Shown: piece after piece, positions 14,847-24,073 of the stretch | Layout: each line of letters starts with the position of its first letter | How positions within the stretch are numbered: position 1 is the stretch's first letter | Source: Oceanobacter kriegii DSM 6294 | GTDB lineage: Bacteria > Pseudomonadota > Gammaproteobacteria > Pseudomonadales > Oceanobacteraceae | Direction of reading: 5' to 3' | Length of the DNA stretch: 64,000 nucleotides | Assembly (NCBI RefSeq): GCF_000422845.1 | Contig: NZ_AUGV01000016.1 | Span: forward strand, 1-64,000 | Program-made: the position numbers and the translations under genes | Notes under the pieces: model-generated | The model's database searches: none | Seen by the model: only the letters and a program-made list of their open reading frames with translations | Told to the model about the DNA's origin: nothing

Positions 14847-15947
14847 ATGAACCCGAACGCTCAAAACAGCCAGATCAACAACAGCCAGAACATCCCGATG
14901 CCTACGACCATCACCAGTCGTGTGGCCAACAGCAACGACCCGGCCATTCAGCCGATTGAATCGCCAGCGGCCATCAAGCAGCGCTTGGCGTTGCCGGAAA
15001 AACACCGGGTGCAGGTTGAAAGCCAGCGCCAGCAGATTCGCAATATTCTCAATGGCGAAGACAGTCGTTTGTTGGTGATTACCGGTCCGTGCTCGATTCA
15101 CGATGAAGAGGCCGCCCTCGACTACGGCCAGCGACTGGTGGCCCTGAACGAACAGCTTGGTGACCGTTTGCTGATTGTGATGCGTGCCTACGTTGAAAAG
15201 CCACGTACCAACATCGGCTGGAAAGGTCTCGCCTACGATCCGGATCGTAATGGCAAAGGCGACATGGCTCAGGGCATTGAGCGCAGCCGCAAAGTGATGC
15301 TGGAGCTGATTCGTATGGGCCTGCCGTTGGCGACCGAAGCACTGAACCCGGCGGTTATGATGTACCTGGACGACTTGATCAGCTGGACGGCTATTGGCGC
15401 CCGTACCGCAGAAAGCCAGATTCACCGTGAAATGGTCAGCCATCTGGGCATGCCAACCGGCATCAAAAATGGCACCGACGGTTCCATGACCACCGCCGTA
15501 AACGCCATGGTTGCAGCGCGTCACAGCCACCATACCCTGGGCATGGACGGCAACGGCCAAATGGCCATGCTGACCACCCCGGGCAACCCGGACACCCATA
15601 TTGTTCTGCGTGGCGGCAACAACCTGACCAACTACGATGAACACAGCATCGCCGATGCTCAAAGCCAACTGCACGATGCCGACTGTCATGTCGGTGTGAT
15701 GGTGGATTGCAGCCACGCCAACGCCTGCAAACAGCACCGCCGCCAGGTGCCGATCGCCCTCAACGTGGTTGAGCAGCGTGTTGCGGGTAATCGCAACATC
15801 ATGGGCGTGATGCTGGAAAGCTTCATTAATGAAGGCAACCAGAAAATGGGCGGCAAGTTGGTCTACGGCCAATCCATTACCGATCCGTGCATCGGCTGGG
15901 AGCAAACCGAAAACCTGCTGAAAGCCATGCACGCCAAATTGGTGTAA
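14847..15947 (+). CDS. 3-deoxy-7-phosphoheptulonate (DAHP) synthase, type I
   Basis: 366 aa. Condenses phosphoenolpyruvate and erythrose 4-phosphate, the entry step to chorismate and aromatic amino acids. ITGPCSIHDEEAALDYG carries the metal-binding Cys82. VEKPRTNIGWKGL, GARTAESQIHREM, GIKNGTDGS and VDCSHANACKQHRRQ are the AroF/AroG/AroH landmarks. Details such as RNILNGEDSRLLVI and YGQSITDPCIGWE look closest to the AroH branch, but the isozyme's feedback specificity cannot be read reliably, so no symbol is given. The ATG at 14847 has AAAAGG upstream; an in-frame TTG at 14754 overlaps leader peptide 2 and is not preferred. Expression is very likely controlled by the leader attenuator. Confidence 0.93.
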   Translation: MNPNAQNSQINNSQNIPMPTTITSRVANSNDPAIQPIESPAAIKQRLALPEKHRVQVESQRQQIRNILNGEDSRLLVITGPCSIHDEEAALDYGQRLVALNEQLGDRLLIVMRAYVEKPRTNIGWKGLAYDPDRNGKGDMAQGIERSRKVMLELIRMGLPLATEALNPAVMMYLDDLISWTAIGARTAESQIHREMVSHLGMPTGIKNGTDGSMTTAVNAMVAARHSHHTLGMDGNGQMAMLTTPGNPDTHIVLRGGNNLTNYDEHSIADAQSQLHDADCHVGVMVDCSHANACKQHRRQVPIALNVVEQRVAGNRNIMGVMLESFINEGNQKMGGKLVYGQSITDPCIGWEQTENLLKAMHAKLV

Positions 15948-16007
15948 TGGCACATCGGTGAGTTTGCGTCGGATGGCGCAGGTGCTCGGCGATGTTCAGC
16001 ATGAAGG

Positions 16008-16043
16008 TGGGAGCGAGCTTGCTCGCGATTGAGTTCGCGAGCA
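16008..16043. repeat. REP-like palindrome GTGGGAGCGAGCTTGCTCGC
   Basis: A GTGGGAGC head followed by GAGC-TT-GCTC and a second short repeat (GTTCGCGAGCAG). The form matches Pseudomonas REP elements. It stands between the convergent DAHP synthase and TSUP genes. Confidence 0.6.
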
Positions 16044-16057
16044 GTTTGCTGTCAAAG

Positions 16058-16813
16058 TTACACCAACGTCTGAATGCCCTGCCAAATCAGTCGCAGCGCC
16101 AACAGGGTGATGATGATTTTGAATATCTGCTTGAAGCGGTCGGCGGGTATTTTGTTCAGTAATTTCAGGCCGATCCATGTTCCCAATGCGCCGCTGGCCA
16201 CCATCAGGATGACCAGTGGTAGCCATTCAAAAAACGCGAATCCGACGAAGGTAAACACCACGGCTTTCAGTATGTGCTGAAGCGTCATGCAGCTGGCGAA
16301 GGTGCTGGTCAGTTGCAGTTTGCTGTAGTTGTTGCGGTGCACAAATCCGGCAACGAGCGGGCCGGTAGCGCCGACAAACAGGGTAAGGAAGGTGGTGAAA
16401 GCGCCGGCGAATATACGGCCGGGTTTGCTGAGTTCCTGTTTGCCGGGTTTGTTGCCCCACACCAGAAACAGAATAAACACCGCGACGGCAAACTGAATCA
16501 AATACAGCGGTAGCTGCACCACCACCACCGAGCCTATGGCAGCACCAATCAAAGCGCCGATGCTGAACAGTTTGATCATGCTCCAGTCAATGTGCTGGCG
16601 GGTCATCAGGGCGCGGTTGCCGTTGGAGCCTAATTGTACCAGTCCGTGTACCGGAATCAGTGCGGCGACGGGAATGGTGGATGCCATCAGTGCCAGTAGC
16701 AGGAGTCCGCCACCAATCCCCAGAGCCGCAGTCATAAACGAGGTAAAGCCGGCGGCCAGAATCAGAAATACAGAGGTCAGCAGGTCAAGGTTGGCGGGCG
16801 TAAGCCATTCCAT
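16058..16813 (-). CDS. TSUP/TauE-SafE family permease
   Basis: 251 aa inner-membrane protein of the sulfite exporter TauE/SafE family, with the duplicated four-helix halves visible: LTSVFLILAAGFTSFMTAAL and GIGGGLLLLALMASTI in the first, GRIFAGAFTTFLTLFVGATG in the second. LIPVHGLVQLGSNGNR and the ATGPLVAGF block are family signatures. Substrates are sulfur-containing organic or inorganic anions; none can be named here. It lies 45 bp downstream of the PepSY gene in the same direction and may be the tail of that operon. Confidence 0.85.
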   Translation of the reverse strand: MEWLTPANLDLLTSVFLILAAGFTSFMTAALGIGGGLLLLALMASTIPVAALIPVHGLVQLGSNGNRALMTRQHIDWSMIKLFSIGALIGAAIGSVVVVQLPLYLIQFAVAVFILFLVWGNKPGKQELSKPGRIFAGAFTTFLTLFVGATGPLVAGFVHRNNYSKLQLTSTFASCMTLQHILKAVVFTFVGFAFFEWLPLVILMVASGALGTWIGLKLLNKIPADRFKQIFKIIITLLALRLIWQGIQTLV

Positions 16814-16858
16814 GGGGAATCCATTTGTCGGTTGAGCGCACCCAACAGACAGTCGCTG

Positions 16859-17611
16859 TTACTTACGCTTTTGTTTTGAACGGGATTTGAGTGTGCGCTT
16901 CAGCCAGGTGTAGAAGCCACTCAGGCACAGGAAGATAAACACCAGACTGGCGGCATCGACCACGTACACGCCTATATCACCAAACAGTCGGCCACTGTGC
17001 AAATCCAGTAACAGGCGTTCGGTATTGATTCCTGGTAACGGCAAATCGCGGTTTAGTTCGGCAGCCAGTTCGACGGGCAGAACCTCCGGGCTGGCCCACT
17101 GAGCCGAGCTGTCGGTTTCTATTGCTTGCCAACTCCAGCTGAGGTCATCCAGCACCATCAGTGGCGCGGCCAACGCCAGTTGCGGGCCGTTGTCATTTTC
17201 CAGTAGGCCGATGCTGGTGGCTTGTATGGGCAGGGTGGGCAGTTGCTCTACCAGTTGGCCATCTTCCAGAAACAGGCTGATGCGGTTATCGCATAGAACG
17301 GCGATGGTCTCTTGCCAGTAAACGGCACCCAGAGCGGGAGTTTTGCAGTCTTGCAGTGGCTGCTGGTTCAGCAGCAGTTGTTGGTCGCGTTGGCTAACCC
17401 AGTGACCATTGGCGTTGAAGCCCTGGATTATCAGTTTGGGTTCAACGCCGTAAAGCCAGCCAATCCAGCTGGCATAGACGGGTTGCTTGGCAAAGCCGAG
17501 GGTTTGGCTGTGATTAATGAGGATGCCGGTGACCGACAGCATCAACACAATGGGAATGACAATCAGACCGCCGCGGCGATGCCATTGAATCAGTCGGGCT
17601 ACCAAACTCAC
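16859..17611 (-). CDS. PepSY-associated transmembrane protein
   Basis: 250 aa. N-terminal helix with the family start RLIQWHRRGGLIVIPIVLML followed by SVTGILINHSQ, a long periplasmic part, and a C-terminal helix (DAASLVFIFLCLSGFYTWLKRT) with a basic tail. LLLDLHSGRLFGDIGVYVVD just before the last helix is the typical PepSY-TM heme/iron reductase-like motif, with His residues that may bind heme. Next to an FMN-binding protein and a diheme cytochrome, it is probably the membrane electron carrier of a short redox chain; that is inference. Confidence 0.8.
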   Translation of the reverse strand: MSLVARLIQWHRRGGLIVIPIVLMLSVTGILINHSQTLGFAKQPVYASWIGWLYGVEPKLIIQGFNANGHWVSQRDQQLLLNQQPLQDCKTPALGAVYWQETIAVLCDNRISLFLEDGQLVEQLPTLPIQATSIGLLENDNGPQLALAAPLMVLDDLSWSWQAIETDSSAQWASPEVLPVELAAELNRDLPLPGINTERLLLDLHSGRLFGDIGVYVVDAASLVFIFLCLSGFYTWLKRTLKSRSKQKRK

Positions 17612-17639
17612 GGGTTAAATCTCTGTTACTCTGGCGTGG

Positions 17640-18194
17640 TCAGCCATTGTCGGCGACAGGGGAGGCGCCAGCAAGTCCTTCTTTATGGGCAAAAAACAAC
17701 GCCAGTCGGGCGACTTTGGTTACCGCTCGAACGGACAGGGTCGCGCCGGTGACGCCATCAATATGGTCGGACAGTTGCTGGTCGTCGGTCAGCGTCAGGC
17801 CTTTGAACTGATCGGTGAAGAAAGGGTATTTCACTTCCCAGCCACGGGACTCCCGGAAAGCCAGAATGTTCACACTGCGGATTTGGTCGGCATCCAGAAT
17901 CACACCAATGGTAATGGGGCGTTCTTTACCAATTTCTTCCAGAATCCATGCCGATTGGTTGCCCTGGTACCAGTAGCGTACCCGCAGCCCCGCGTAAGGA
18001 TGGCCTAGAATATCAGCCACTTGTGGCTTGATGTCTTTCTTCAGCCACAGGGTTTTGACTTTCGGCTGCTGCTCACCGAACGCCTGTTTCAGAAAATCCG
18101 CCTGGCTCAGGTATTCCTCGGCCTTTGCCGAGGTGGCCCCCATAACCATTAATAACGAAAAACTGGCCGTTAGCAGGTACTTACTCAGCTTCAC
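17640..18194 (-). CDS. Exported FMN-binding domain protein
   Basis: About 184 aa from the GTG at 18194 (MKLSKYLLTASFSLL), or 190 from an ATG at 18212; the GTG start gives a cleaner signal peptide ending TSAKA. The C-terminal part carries DGVTGATLSVRAV, the FMN-attachment motif in which ApbE transfers FMN to the threonine, as in RnfG, NqrC and NosR-like proteins. The gene overlaps the end of the upstream cytochrome gene (GTG lies inside its last codons), so the two are coupled. Its place between a PepSY membrane protein and a diheme cytochrome suggests a role passing electrons in the periplasm. Confidence 0.85.
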   Translation of the reverse strand: MKLSKYLLTASFSLLMVMGATSAKAEEYLSQADFLKQAFGEQQPKVKTLWLKKDIKPQVADILGHPYAGLRVRYWYQGNQSAWILEEIGKERPITIGVILDADQIRSVNILAFRESRGWEVKYPFFTDQFKGLTLTDDQQLSDHIDGVTGATLSVRAVTKVARLALFFAHKEGLAGASPVADNG

Positions 18195-19449
18195 AGGTTT
18201 CCCACTCCTCATCGGAAATCAAATGCTCATAGCGGGCGTCGGTCAGCGTCATCAGGAAGCAAACCATGGCTTCGATCTCGTCGGATTCGCCACTGCCATC
18301 GCTGTCTGTGGTGCGGAACAGTCGACCATCCAGCATTTCTGCTTCGGCAAAGTTCTCGGCCACTTCCGGTTCTGCCCATTCAACGCCGGTTTCCGGGTTA
18401 ATGGTAAAGGCGGAGCCAGTTTTGAAATGGTCGTAGAATTTCAGCACCGTTGCCAGTTCATTAAACACGCCATTGTGCATGTACGGTTCTGTGACGGCGA
18501 CGTTGCGCAGTGTCGGGGTTTTGAATTTGCCCGTTTGTGTCGCGTCGTCGCCCACGGTGTCGTTGTTGCCTTGCAAGCCGGTGTCGATAAATTCATCGCC
18601 AAGGCCATTGGCTGTGCGAACGGCGGTATTGACCGGTACACCAATGTTGTGGAATTCGTAGCCGGTGAAGGTTTCGGTGCTGCTGCCCTGACGGTTTAGC
18701 TGGTGGCAGGTGGCACAGTTGGTGAATTGCTGTGAAAAGAACAGCGCTTTGCCAGAAGCCACTTTGGAGATAACGCCGTAGTTGTAATAGTTCGGGTCGT
18801 CGCTATCCAGCAGGGAGCGGTCGTATTTGGAGTCGAACGGAGCGAACTCATCGGTGTTTTCAAACGCGGCAATGGCGTTTGTCATGGCGCTGTATGCGGT
18901 GTCGGTGTCGTTGAACACATCGCTGCCATACAGGCGTTCGAAGGCTTCTACGTAGTCCTGATTTTCTAGCAGACGGTCGACCACGCTGGCTCTGTCGGCC
19001 ATGCCCATTTCAATAGGATTCAGTGGTGGCCCACCGGCCTGTGCCGCTAAACCTGCAGCACGGCCATCGTGGAATTGGCCACCCATCCAGCCAGAGTAGT
19101 CGTCTTGTTGGCTATTGAAGCGGTTTCGACTGCCATTTTGAAAGGCCGGTGCAAACATGGCGTAAAGCGCAGAAGGCGCGTTGCGGTCGCCCAGTGATAC
19201 CCCGTCGTCGCCCGTCGATACGGCGACGGTAGAGCCATCGGTATTGGTAGCGCTGTCGGTGAAGGCTTTGTCGGGATCATGGCAGGTAGCGCAGGATTGT
19301 GTGCGGTTCATCGACAGATTCACGTCGCTGAACAGATTTTCCCCAAGAGCTTCCTTGCTGCTAAAAGCTGGCTCATCGCTGCCTGAAGACCCTGATCCCC
19401 CGCAAGCTGCCAGCATCATGGCTAGACTGATTACCGCTAATTTTTTCAC
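18181..19449 (-). CDS. Diheme cytochrome c peroxidase/MauG-family lipoprotein
   Basis: 422 aa. Lipoprotein signal ending MMLAACGGSG. Two heme c sites: SCATCHDPDKAF near residue 55 and NCATCHQLN near residue 245, in the positions of the two domains of the CcpA/MauG family. GTPTLRNVAVTEPYMHNGVF-like wording appears as KTPTLRNVAVTEPYMHNG, the usual family block. It would sit on the periplasmic side of a membrane. First gene of the left arm that runs divergently from imelysin, with a Fur-box-like site in the shared promoter. Confidence 0.9.
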   Translation of the reverse strand: MKKLAVISLAMMLAACGGSGSSGSDEPAFSSKEALGENLFSDVNLSMNRTQSCATCHDPDKAFTDSATNTDGSTVAVSTGDDGVSLGDRNAPSALYAMFAPAFQNGSRNRFNSQQDDYSGWMGGQFHDGRAAGLAAQAGGPPLNPIEMGMADRASVVDRLLENQDYVEAFERLYGSDVFNDTDTAYSAMTNAIAAFENTDEFAPFDSKYDRSLLDSDDPNYYNYGVISKVASGKALFFSQQFTNCATCHQLNRQGSSTETFTGYEFHNIGVPVNTAVRTANGLGDEFIDTGLQGNNDTVGDDATQTGKFKTPTLRNVAVTEPYMHNGVFNELATVLKFYDHFKTGSAFTINPETGVEWAEPEVAENFAEAEMLDGRLFRTTDSDGSGESDEIEAMVCFLMTLTDARYEHLISDEEWETCEAE

Positions 19450-19537
19450 GTTGCTTTCCGCTATTTGATTCAGGTCGCTCCGCCCTTAGCGGGCTGGCTG
19501 TCGTGTATAGCATTGTATAAGAGTTTAAAAATTCTAC

Positions 19538-19556
19538 CATGACCATAGTCATTATC
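19538..19556. promoter_or_regulatory. Fur-box-like site in the divergent promoter
   Basis: CATGACCATAGTCATTATC agrees with the 19-base Fur consensus at 14 positions, including the whole right half TCATTATC. It lies 89 bases before the diheme cytochrome start and 158 bases before imelysin, so Fur with iron could silence both directions. Confidence 0.6.
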
Positions 19557-19713
19557 TACTGTAATTAAAGATACGAGTATGTTTGTAAACCATTCGCATT
19601 AAGCCTATGATCTGGCCAACTCGTGAACAGTTAATCTCACGGGAATGTATAAAAATTCAGACCAGGTCACCGGATGTTGTGACCCTAGACCCCATGAATG
19701 GAGAGTTTTGCAC

Positions 19714-21204
19714 ATGAAATTGGCCCACTTGGCAGCCGCTGTTGCCACTGCTTCCCTGTTGACTGCCTGTGGCGGTAGTTCTTCTTCCAGTTCTGATGAT
19801 GTTGCGGTTATTCAGGTAGACAAGGTTTCCCAGGTTCTGGAAACCAACGCCGATATCGCTTACGCCGCCTATTCAGATGCCGTAACGACTGCCGTTGCAC
19901 TGCAAACTGCTCTGCAAACTTTCCGTGAAAACCCAACCGAAACCAACTTCGTTGCTGCCAAAGAAGCCTGGCTGGTGGCTCGTGAACCATATGGTCAAAC
20001 TGAGGTTTACCGTTTCCGTAACAGCCCGATTGATTCCACCGACTACAGCTCTGAAGACGGTCCGGAAGGCGATATCAATGCATGGCCTCTGGGTGAAGCC
20101 CTGATCGACTACGTGTCTGTAAACGACACCGATTTTGGCACGGACCAAGTGGGTGTTACCGCTAACATGGCCGGCATCAACGACAATGGTGCGCTGACAG
20201 CGGAAGATGCGGCTGCAGATAACAGCAACAACATTATCGGCGACACCTCAATCACCATTGATGCAGACCTGCTGTCCAACACCGCCACTGCTGAAGACGA
20301 GCACGACGTCATTGCGGGTTACCACGCGATCGAATTTTTGCTGTGGGGTCAGGATCTGAACGATTCTGCTGAAGTAACTGACGGCACCGATCGTGAATAC
20401 GCCGTTAAGACCGAAGGTGCTATGAACTACGCCGAAGGCGGTGACCGTCCACTGTCTGACCTGGCTGAGGGCTACAGCTCCGAGTCCCCATACGACAGCA
20501 CCAGCCTGAGCCAGCGTCGTCACAAGTACCTGGAAGTGGCTGTTCAGAAGCTGATCGACGACCTGACCGACGTACGCGATGGCTGGGCTGAAGGCGCTGA
20601 CTACCGCACTGCATTCACCACCATTTCTACCGAAGACGAAGCCAAGCAGAAGCTGGCTGAAATCCTGACCGGTATGGGTACCCTGTCTGAAGGTGAGCTG
20701 GCCGGTGAGCGTATGCAGATTGCATTCTCTGCCAATTCTCAGGAAGACGAGCACTCCTGCTTCTCCGACAACACCCACCGTGACATCTGGCTGAACGCCG
20801 AAGGTGTTTCCAACAGCTACTATGGTGAGTACGCCGGTTACGACAGCGATCTGGATGGTACCGATGACGTAACCACCAATGCTGTTTCTGGCTACGGTAT
20901 CGATGACTACCTGGCTGAAGTAGAGCTGTCTGCACTGGCAACCCAGATGGAAACCGCTCTGACTGCGACCGCTACGGCCTACACTGAAATCGATACACTG
21001 GCGCGTGCTGGTACTCCGTTCGATGTTCAAATCCAGGACGAGAATCAAACGACAGATGCGGCTGCCTACGCGACGATTGTTGCTCTGAACGCCCAGTCTG
21101 GCGTGATTGCTGACGTTGCCGAAGCACTGGAAATTGATGCTGATACCGTGGTTGACGTTGATGCATCCGAGTGTGATACCACTGACCCTCTGACCGAGTG
21201 CTAA
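19714..21204 (+). CDS. Imelysin-family (peptidase M75/IrpA-like) iron-regulated lipoprotein
   Basis: About 496 aa from the ATG at 19714, chosen for its ribosome site (GGAGAG) and the lipoprotein signal MKLAHLAAAVATASLLTACGG; the frame is open from 19645. Imelysins are helical-bundle periplasmic or outer-membrane proteins related to EfeO and induced by low iron. The GxHxxE motif is present in AGYHAIEFLLWGQDL. SQRRHKYLEVAVQKLIDDL and FTTISTEDEAKQKLAEILTG match the second half of the fold. Two pairs of Cys near the C-terminus are unusual extras. It heads the cluster imelysin - DUF1111 - DUF1513 - imelysin - porin, the arrangement seen around Pseudomonas icmP. Confidence 0.88.
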   Translation: MKLAHLAAAVATASLLTACGGSSSSSSDDVAVIQVDKVSQVLETNADIAYAAYSDAVTTAVALQTALQTFRENPTETNFVAAKEAWLVAREPYGQTEVYRFRNSPIDSTDYSSEDGPEGDINAWPLGEALIDYVSVNDTDFGTDQVGVTANMAGINDNGALTAEDAAADNSNNIIGDTSITIDADLLSNTATAEDEHDVIAGYHAIEFLLWGQDLNDSAEVTDGTDREYAVKTEGAMNYAEGGDRPLSDLAEGYSSESPYDSTSLSQRRHKYLEVAVQKLIDDLTDVRDGWAEGADYRTAFTTISTEDEAKQKLAEILTGMGTLSEGELAGERMQIAFSANSQEDEHSCFSDNTHRDIWLNAEGVSNSYYGEYAGYDSDLDGTDDVTTNAVSGYGIDDYLAEVELSALATQMETALTATATAYTEIDTLARAGTPFDVQIQDENQTTDAAAYATIVALNAQSGVIADVAEALEIDADTVVDVDASECDTTDPLTEC

Positions 21205-21222
21205 TGGTATGAAACACGCATC

Positions 21223-21243
21223 AGGCCTGATTTCAGGCCTTTT
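21223..21243 (+). terminator. Weak terminator/attenuating hairpin after imelysin
   Basis: AGGCCTGA-TT-TCAGGCCT followed by TTT. A stem of 8 pairs in the 72-bp gap could reduce read-through into the diheme gene, leaving imelysin the most abundant product. Confidence 0.5.
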
Positions 21244-21276
21244 GGCGCTGCAACAGCAGAAGCCGGGGGCGGCACG

Positions 21277-22830
21277 ATGAGTCAGCCCCTGACTTCGCAA
21301 AAGCCGGGCATGTCCCGGCTTTTTGCCGTTCTGACGATGCTGTTGTTGGCGTTGCTGGCCGGTGTGTACTGTGCCGGTCTCAAGTTGTCGGCAGGGCCGT
21401 TTGTTGTGACGCCTGTCAGTGAAACTGAACGCTATCCCGGTGGTAGCGCGACGGTGTCGATTTCGCCTTTTGCCAGCATGGAAAAGGTGGTGCCCAATCT
21501 GCCAGAGCGCGAAAAACCGCATTTCTATTCCGGTCGTGCATTGGCGCGGCAGCCATGGGTAAAAGCGCCCACCATCACCGACGCCCGTGATGGCTTGGGG
21601 CCAATTTACAACGCTCGCGGCTGTTTGGCGTGCCATATCAAAGGTGGCAAGAGTTTGTTGCCGACGCGCCCGGATGCGCCTCTGTTTGGACCACTGGTCC
21701 GAATGAGCGTGGTGCTGGACGATGCGTCCGCCATGCAAACGGCTGCGCAATCGGTGGATGGGGTGATTCCTGATCCGGTGTACGGCGATCAACTGCAAAC
21801 CCAATCCATTGCATTGCTGCACCAACTGCATAAAGCCACGCCACTGGAAATAGCCGAATCGGGCGATGTGCCGCCTGAAGCCTACGCCTATCTGGATTGG
21901 GAAGCCTCTTCCTACACCTATCCGGATGGTCATGTTGTTGAGTTGCGTAAACCGCTGTTGAATCTGAAGCACGCGGCCTACGGTGACTTCGATCCGAACA
22001 CCCGTTTCAGCTTGCGAAACGCACCTGCTATTCATGGCATGGGACTGTTGGAGCGCATTCCCCAACAGGCACTGGCGGCGCTGGCTGACCCGGATGACCT
22101 GAATGGCGATGGCATTTCGGGTCGACAAAATCAGGTTTGGGACTCCCGCACTCAGTCGTTTCAGCCAGGTCGCTTTGGTCACAAGGCCAATCGCCCGAAC
22201 CTGGATATGATCGTCGGCTCGGCGTTTGCCAATGACATTGGCATCAGCAATCCGATGTTCCCAAACCAGCCGTGCAGCCCGCAGCAGACGCTGTGCAACG
22301 CGCAAAGAAATGGAAATAATCGTCAGGGTTTTGAATTACCTGATAACCTTTTGCGCCTGGTCACGAATTTCAATCGTAATCTGGGTGTTCCGATCCGTCG
22401 TGACATGGACAATAGCGATGTAAAAGCAGGCCGTAGCCTGTTCTATCAGGCTGGCTGTCATCAGTGCCATCAGCCGTCGTTTGTCACCGAGGATCGGGTG
22501 GCTGGTATTGACGAGCCACAATCTCATCTCGGTGGCCAAACCATTTGGCCATACACCGACTTGTTGCTGCACGATATGGGGCCTGCGTTGGCCGATGGCC
22601 GTCCGGACTTTGCCGCCAGCGGCTCCGAGTGGCGTACACCGCCGCTGTGGGGGGCAGGCTTGCTGCAACAGGTGAATGGCGCGGCAGCGTACTTGCACGA
22701 TGGCCGTGCCCGAACGCTGGAGGAAGCCATCCTCTGGCACGGTGGCGAAGCCGCTGCAGCACAGGGCAGGTTCGTGAACCTGTCACAGCAGCAGCGTCAG
22801 CAATTACTGAAATTTGTCGGCTCGCTCTGA
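21277..22830 (+). CDS. Diheme thiol oxidoreductase-like protein (DUF1111)
   Basis: 517 aa. N-terminal membrane anchor/signal (LFAVLTMLLLALLAGVYCAG), then two heme c motifs: RGCLACHIKGGKS near residue 117 and CHQCHQPSFVTED near residue 395. The blocks FSLRNAPAIHGMGLLERIP, DGISGRQNQVWD, FGHKANRPNL and YLHDGRARTLEEAILWHGGEA are those of the DUF1111 family found beside imelysin genes. Its likely task is electron transfer in the periplasm during iron handling; the reaction is not established. Confidence 0.87.
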   Translation: MSQPLTSQKPGMSRLFAVLTMLLLALLAGVYCAGLKLSAGPFVVTPVSETERYPGGSATVSISPFASMEKVVPNLPEREKPHFYSGRALARQPWVKAPTITDARDGLGPIYNARGCLACHIKGGKSLLPTRPDAPLFGPLVRMSVVLDDASAMQTAAQSVDGVIPDPVYGDQLQTQSIALLHQLHKATPLEIAESGDVPPEAYAYLDWEASSYTYPDGHVVELRKPLLNLKHAAYGDFDPNTRFSLRNAPAIHGMGLLERIPQQALAALADPDDLNGDGISGRQNQVWDSRTQSFQPGRFGHKANRPNLDMIVGSAFANDIGISNPMFPNQPCSPQQTLCNAQRNGNNRQGFELPDNLLRLVTNFNRNLGVPIRRDMDNSDVKAGRSLFYQAGCHQCHQPSFVTEDRVAGIDEPQSHLGGQTIWPYTDLLLHDMGPALADGRPDFAASGSEWRTPPLWGAGLLQQVNGAAAYLHDGRARTLEEAILWHGGEAAAAQGRFVNLSQQQRQQLLKFVGSL

Positions 22831-22865
22831 AACAGCGGGGAGCTGGCAAGCAGAAGGACTTGGGT

Positions 22866-24068
22866 GTGAACAAGCAGAACAACAGTGCGGCTATCAGTCG
22901 TCGTCAATTGTTGAAAGCAACCGCTATCGCCGGAACGGCGATAGCGGGTGGCAGTGCGCTACTACCTTCTTCGGTGTGGGCTGCAGGTAAGAATCAGGAC
23001 GCTGCCATTGCTGGCACCGAAACCTGGATCAGTGCCCAGGGCAACGCCGATACTGGCTACTTTGCCAGTTGGATCACCGATGGCGAATATCAGCCATTGG
23101 TGCAATCCGCAGCCAGCGGCTTTCGCGGTCATGCGTTGGCCCAGCACTCCGGTCGGCCAGAGTTGCTGGTGATGTTTGCTCGTCGCCCGGGGACTCACGC
23201 CCTGGTGGTGAACATGCTGACGGGCGAAGTTGAACAGCGCATTGAATGTGCTGAACATCACCATATGCACGGCCATGGCTGCTTTGATCAAACCGGTGAG
23301 CTGCTGTTCACCACCGAATCCAATTACCAGACCGGCGTCGGCAAACTGGTGATCCGCAACACGCGTAGCTGGCAAGTCGAAGGCGAGTTCCTGACTCACG
23401 GCATTGGCCCCCATGACGTTCATCTGATGCCAGACCAGAAAACCCTGGTGGTGGCCAACGGCGGTTTGCTGACCCACCCGGATAGCGGTCGTAAGGTGCT
23501 GAATCTCGACACCATGGACCCATCGCTGGTGTACCTGTCGCTGTATAACGGTGAGCTGATCAGTCAGCATCGCTTGCCGGAAAGCAAAGCCAGTATTCGC
23601 CATTTGGCCGTTGCCAATGACGGCACGGTCGCCGTGGCGACCCAGCTGCAACGCCCGGCAATGACGGACAACCGGTTGGTGCCACTGGGTGCCATTCACA
23701 AGCCCGGTGCTGAAATGCAGCTGCTGCAATGCCCCGAATCCCTGACCGTTGCCTTCAACGATTACATGGGCAGCGTTGCCATCAATGAAAAAGAGCGGGT
23801 CGCCGGTTTTACCAGCCCTCGTGGCGACATTGCCGCGTTCTGGCACATGGATCGGGGGGAGCTGGTGGGCTATCACCCGTTTCATGATGTCTGCGGCCTG
23901 ACCGTCACCCGCGACCAACAGTATTTTGTGATGAGCAATTCAAAAGGGGATATCCGCCTGCTGGATGCCCTCAGTATGAAGGAAGATCGCTCGCACCGTC
24001 TCAGCTTTGCAGGCAAGCACTGGGACAATCATATGTTTACCATCACCCTCCCGGATCAGGCAGTTTAA
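22866..24068 (+). CDS. DUF1513 beta-propeller-like protein with Tat signal
   Basis: About 400 aa. The GTG at 22866 with AAGGA upstream starts the protein just before a twin-arginine signal, SRRQLLKATAIAGTAIAGG, so it is exported folded. Repeated four-strand blocks (for example MLTGEVEQRIECAEHHHMHG, GIGPHDVHLMPDQKTLVVANGG) fit a propeller, and the family is annotated DUF1513. It has the His-rich EHHHMHGHGCF stretch, which may bind metal. It always travels with imelysin and DUF1111 genes; its function is unknown. It ends 5 bp before the next gene. Confidence 0.85.
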   Translation: MNKQNNSAAISRRQLLKATAIAGTAIAGGSALLPSSVWAAGKNQDAAIAGTETWISAQGNADTGYFASWITDGEYQPLVQSAASGFRGHALAQHSGRPELLVMFARRPGTHALVVNMLTGEVEQRIECAEHHHMHGHGCFDQTGELLFTTESNYQTGVGKLVIRNTRSWQVEGEFLTHGIGPHDVHLMPDQKTLVVANGGLLTHPDSGRKVLNLDTMDPSLVYLSLYNGELISQHRLPESKASIRHLAVANDGTVAVATQLQRPAMTDNRLVPLGAIHKPGAEMQLLQCPESLTVAFNDYMGSVAINEKERVAGFTSPRGDIAAFWHMDRGELVGYHPFHDVCGLTVTRDQQYFVMSNSKGDIRLLDALSMKEDRSHRLSFAGKHWDNHMFTITLPDQAV

Positions 24069-24073
24069 AACGG

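Noticed and set aside
14754-15947. DAHP synthase starting at TTG 14754
   Set aside because: This would overlap leader peptide 2 and extend the protein beyond the family start; ATG 14847 has the better ribosome site.
20248-22305. 685-aa ORF on the minus strand
   Set aside because: It overlaps the imelysin and DUF1111 genes entirely in antisense, has no recognisable domain and a composition typical of shadow frames (His, Gln, Arg rich).
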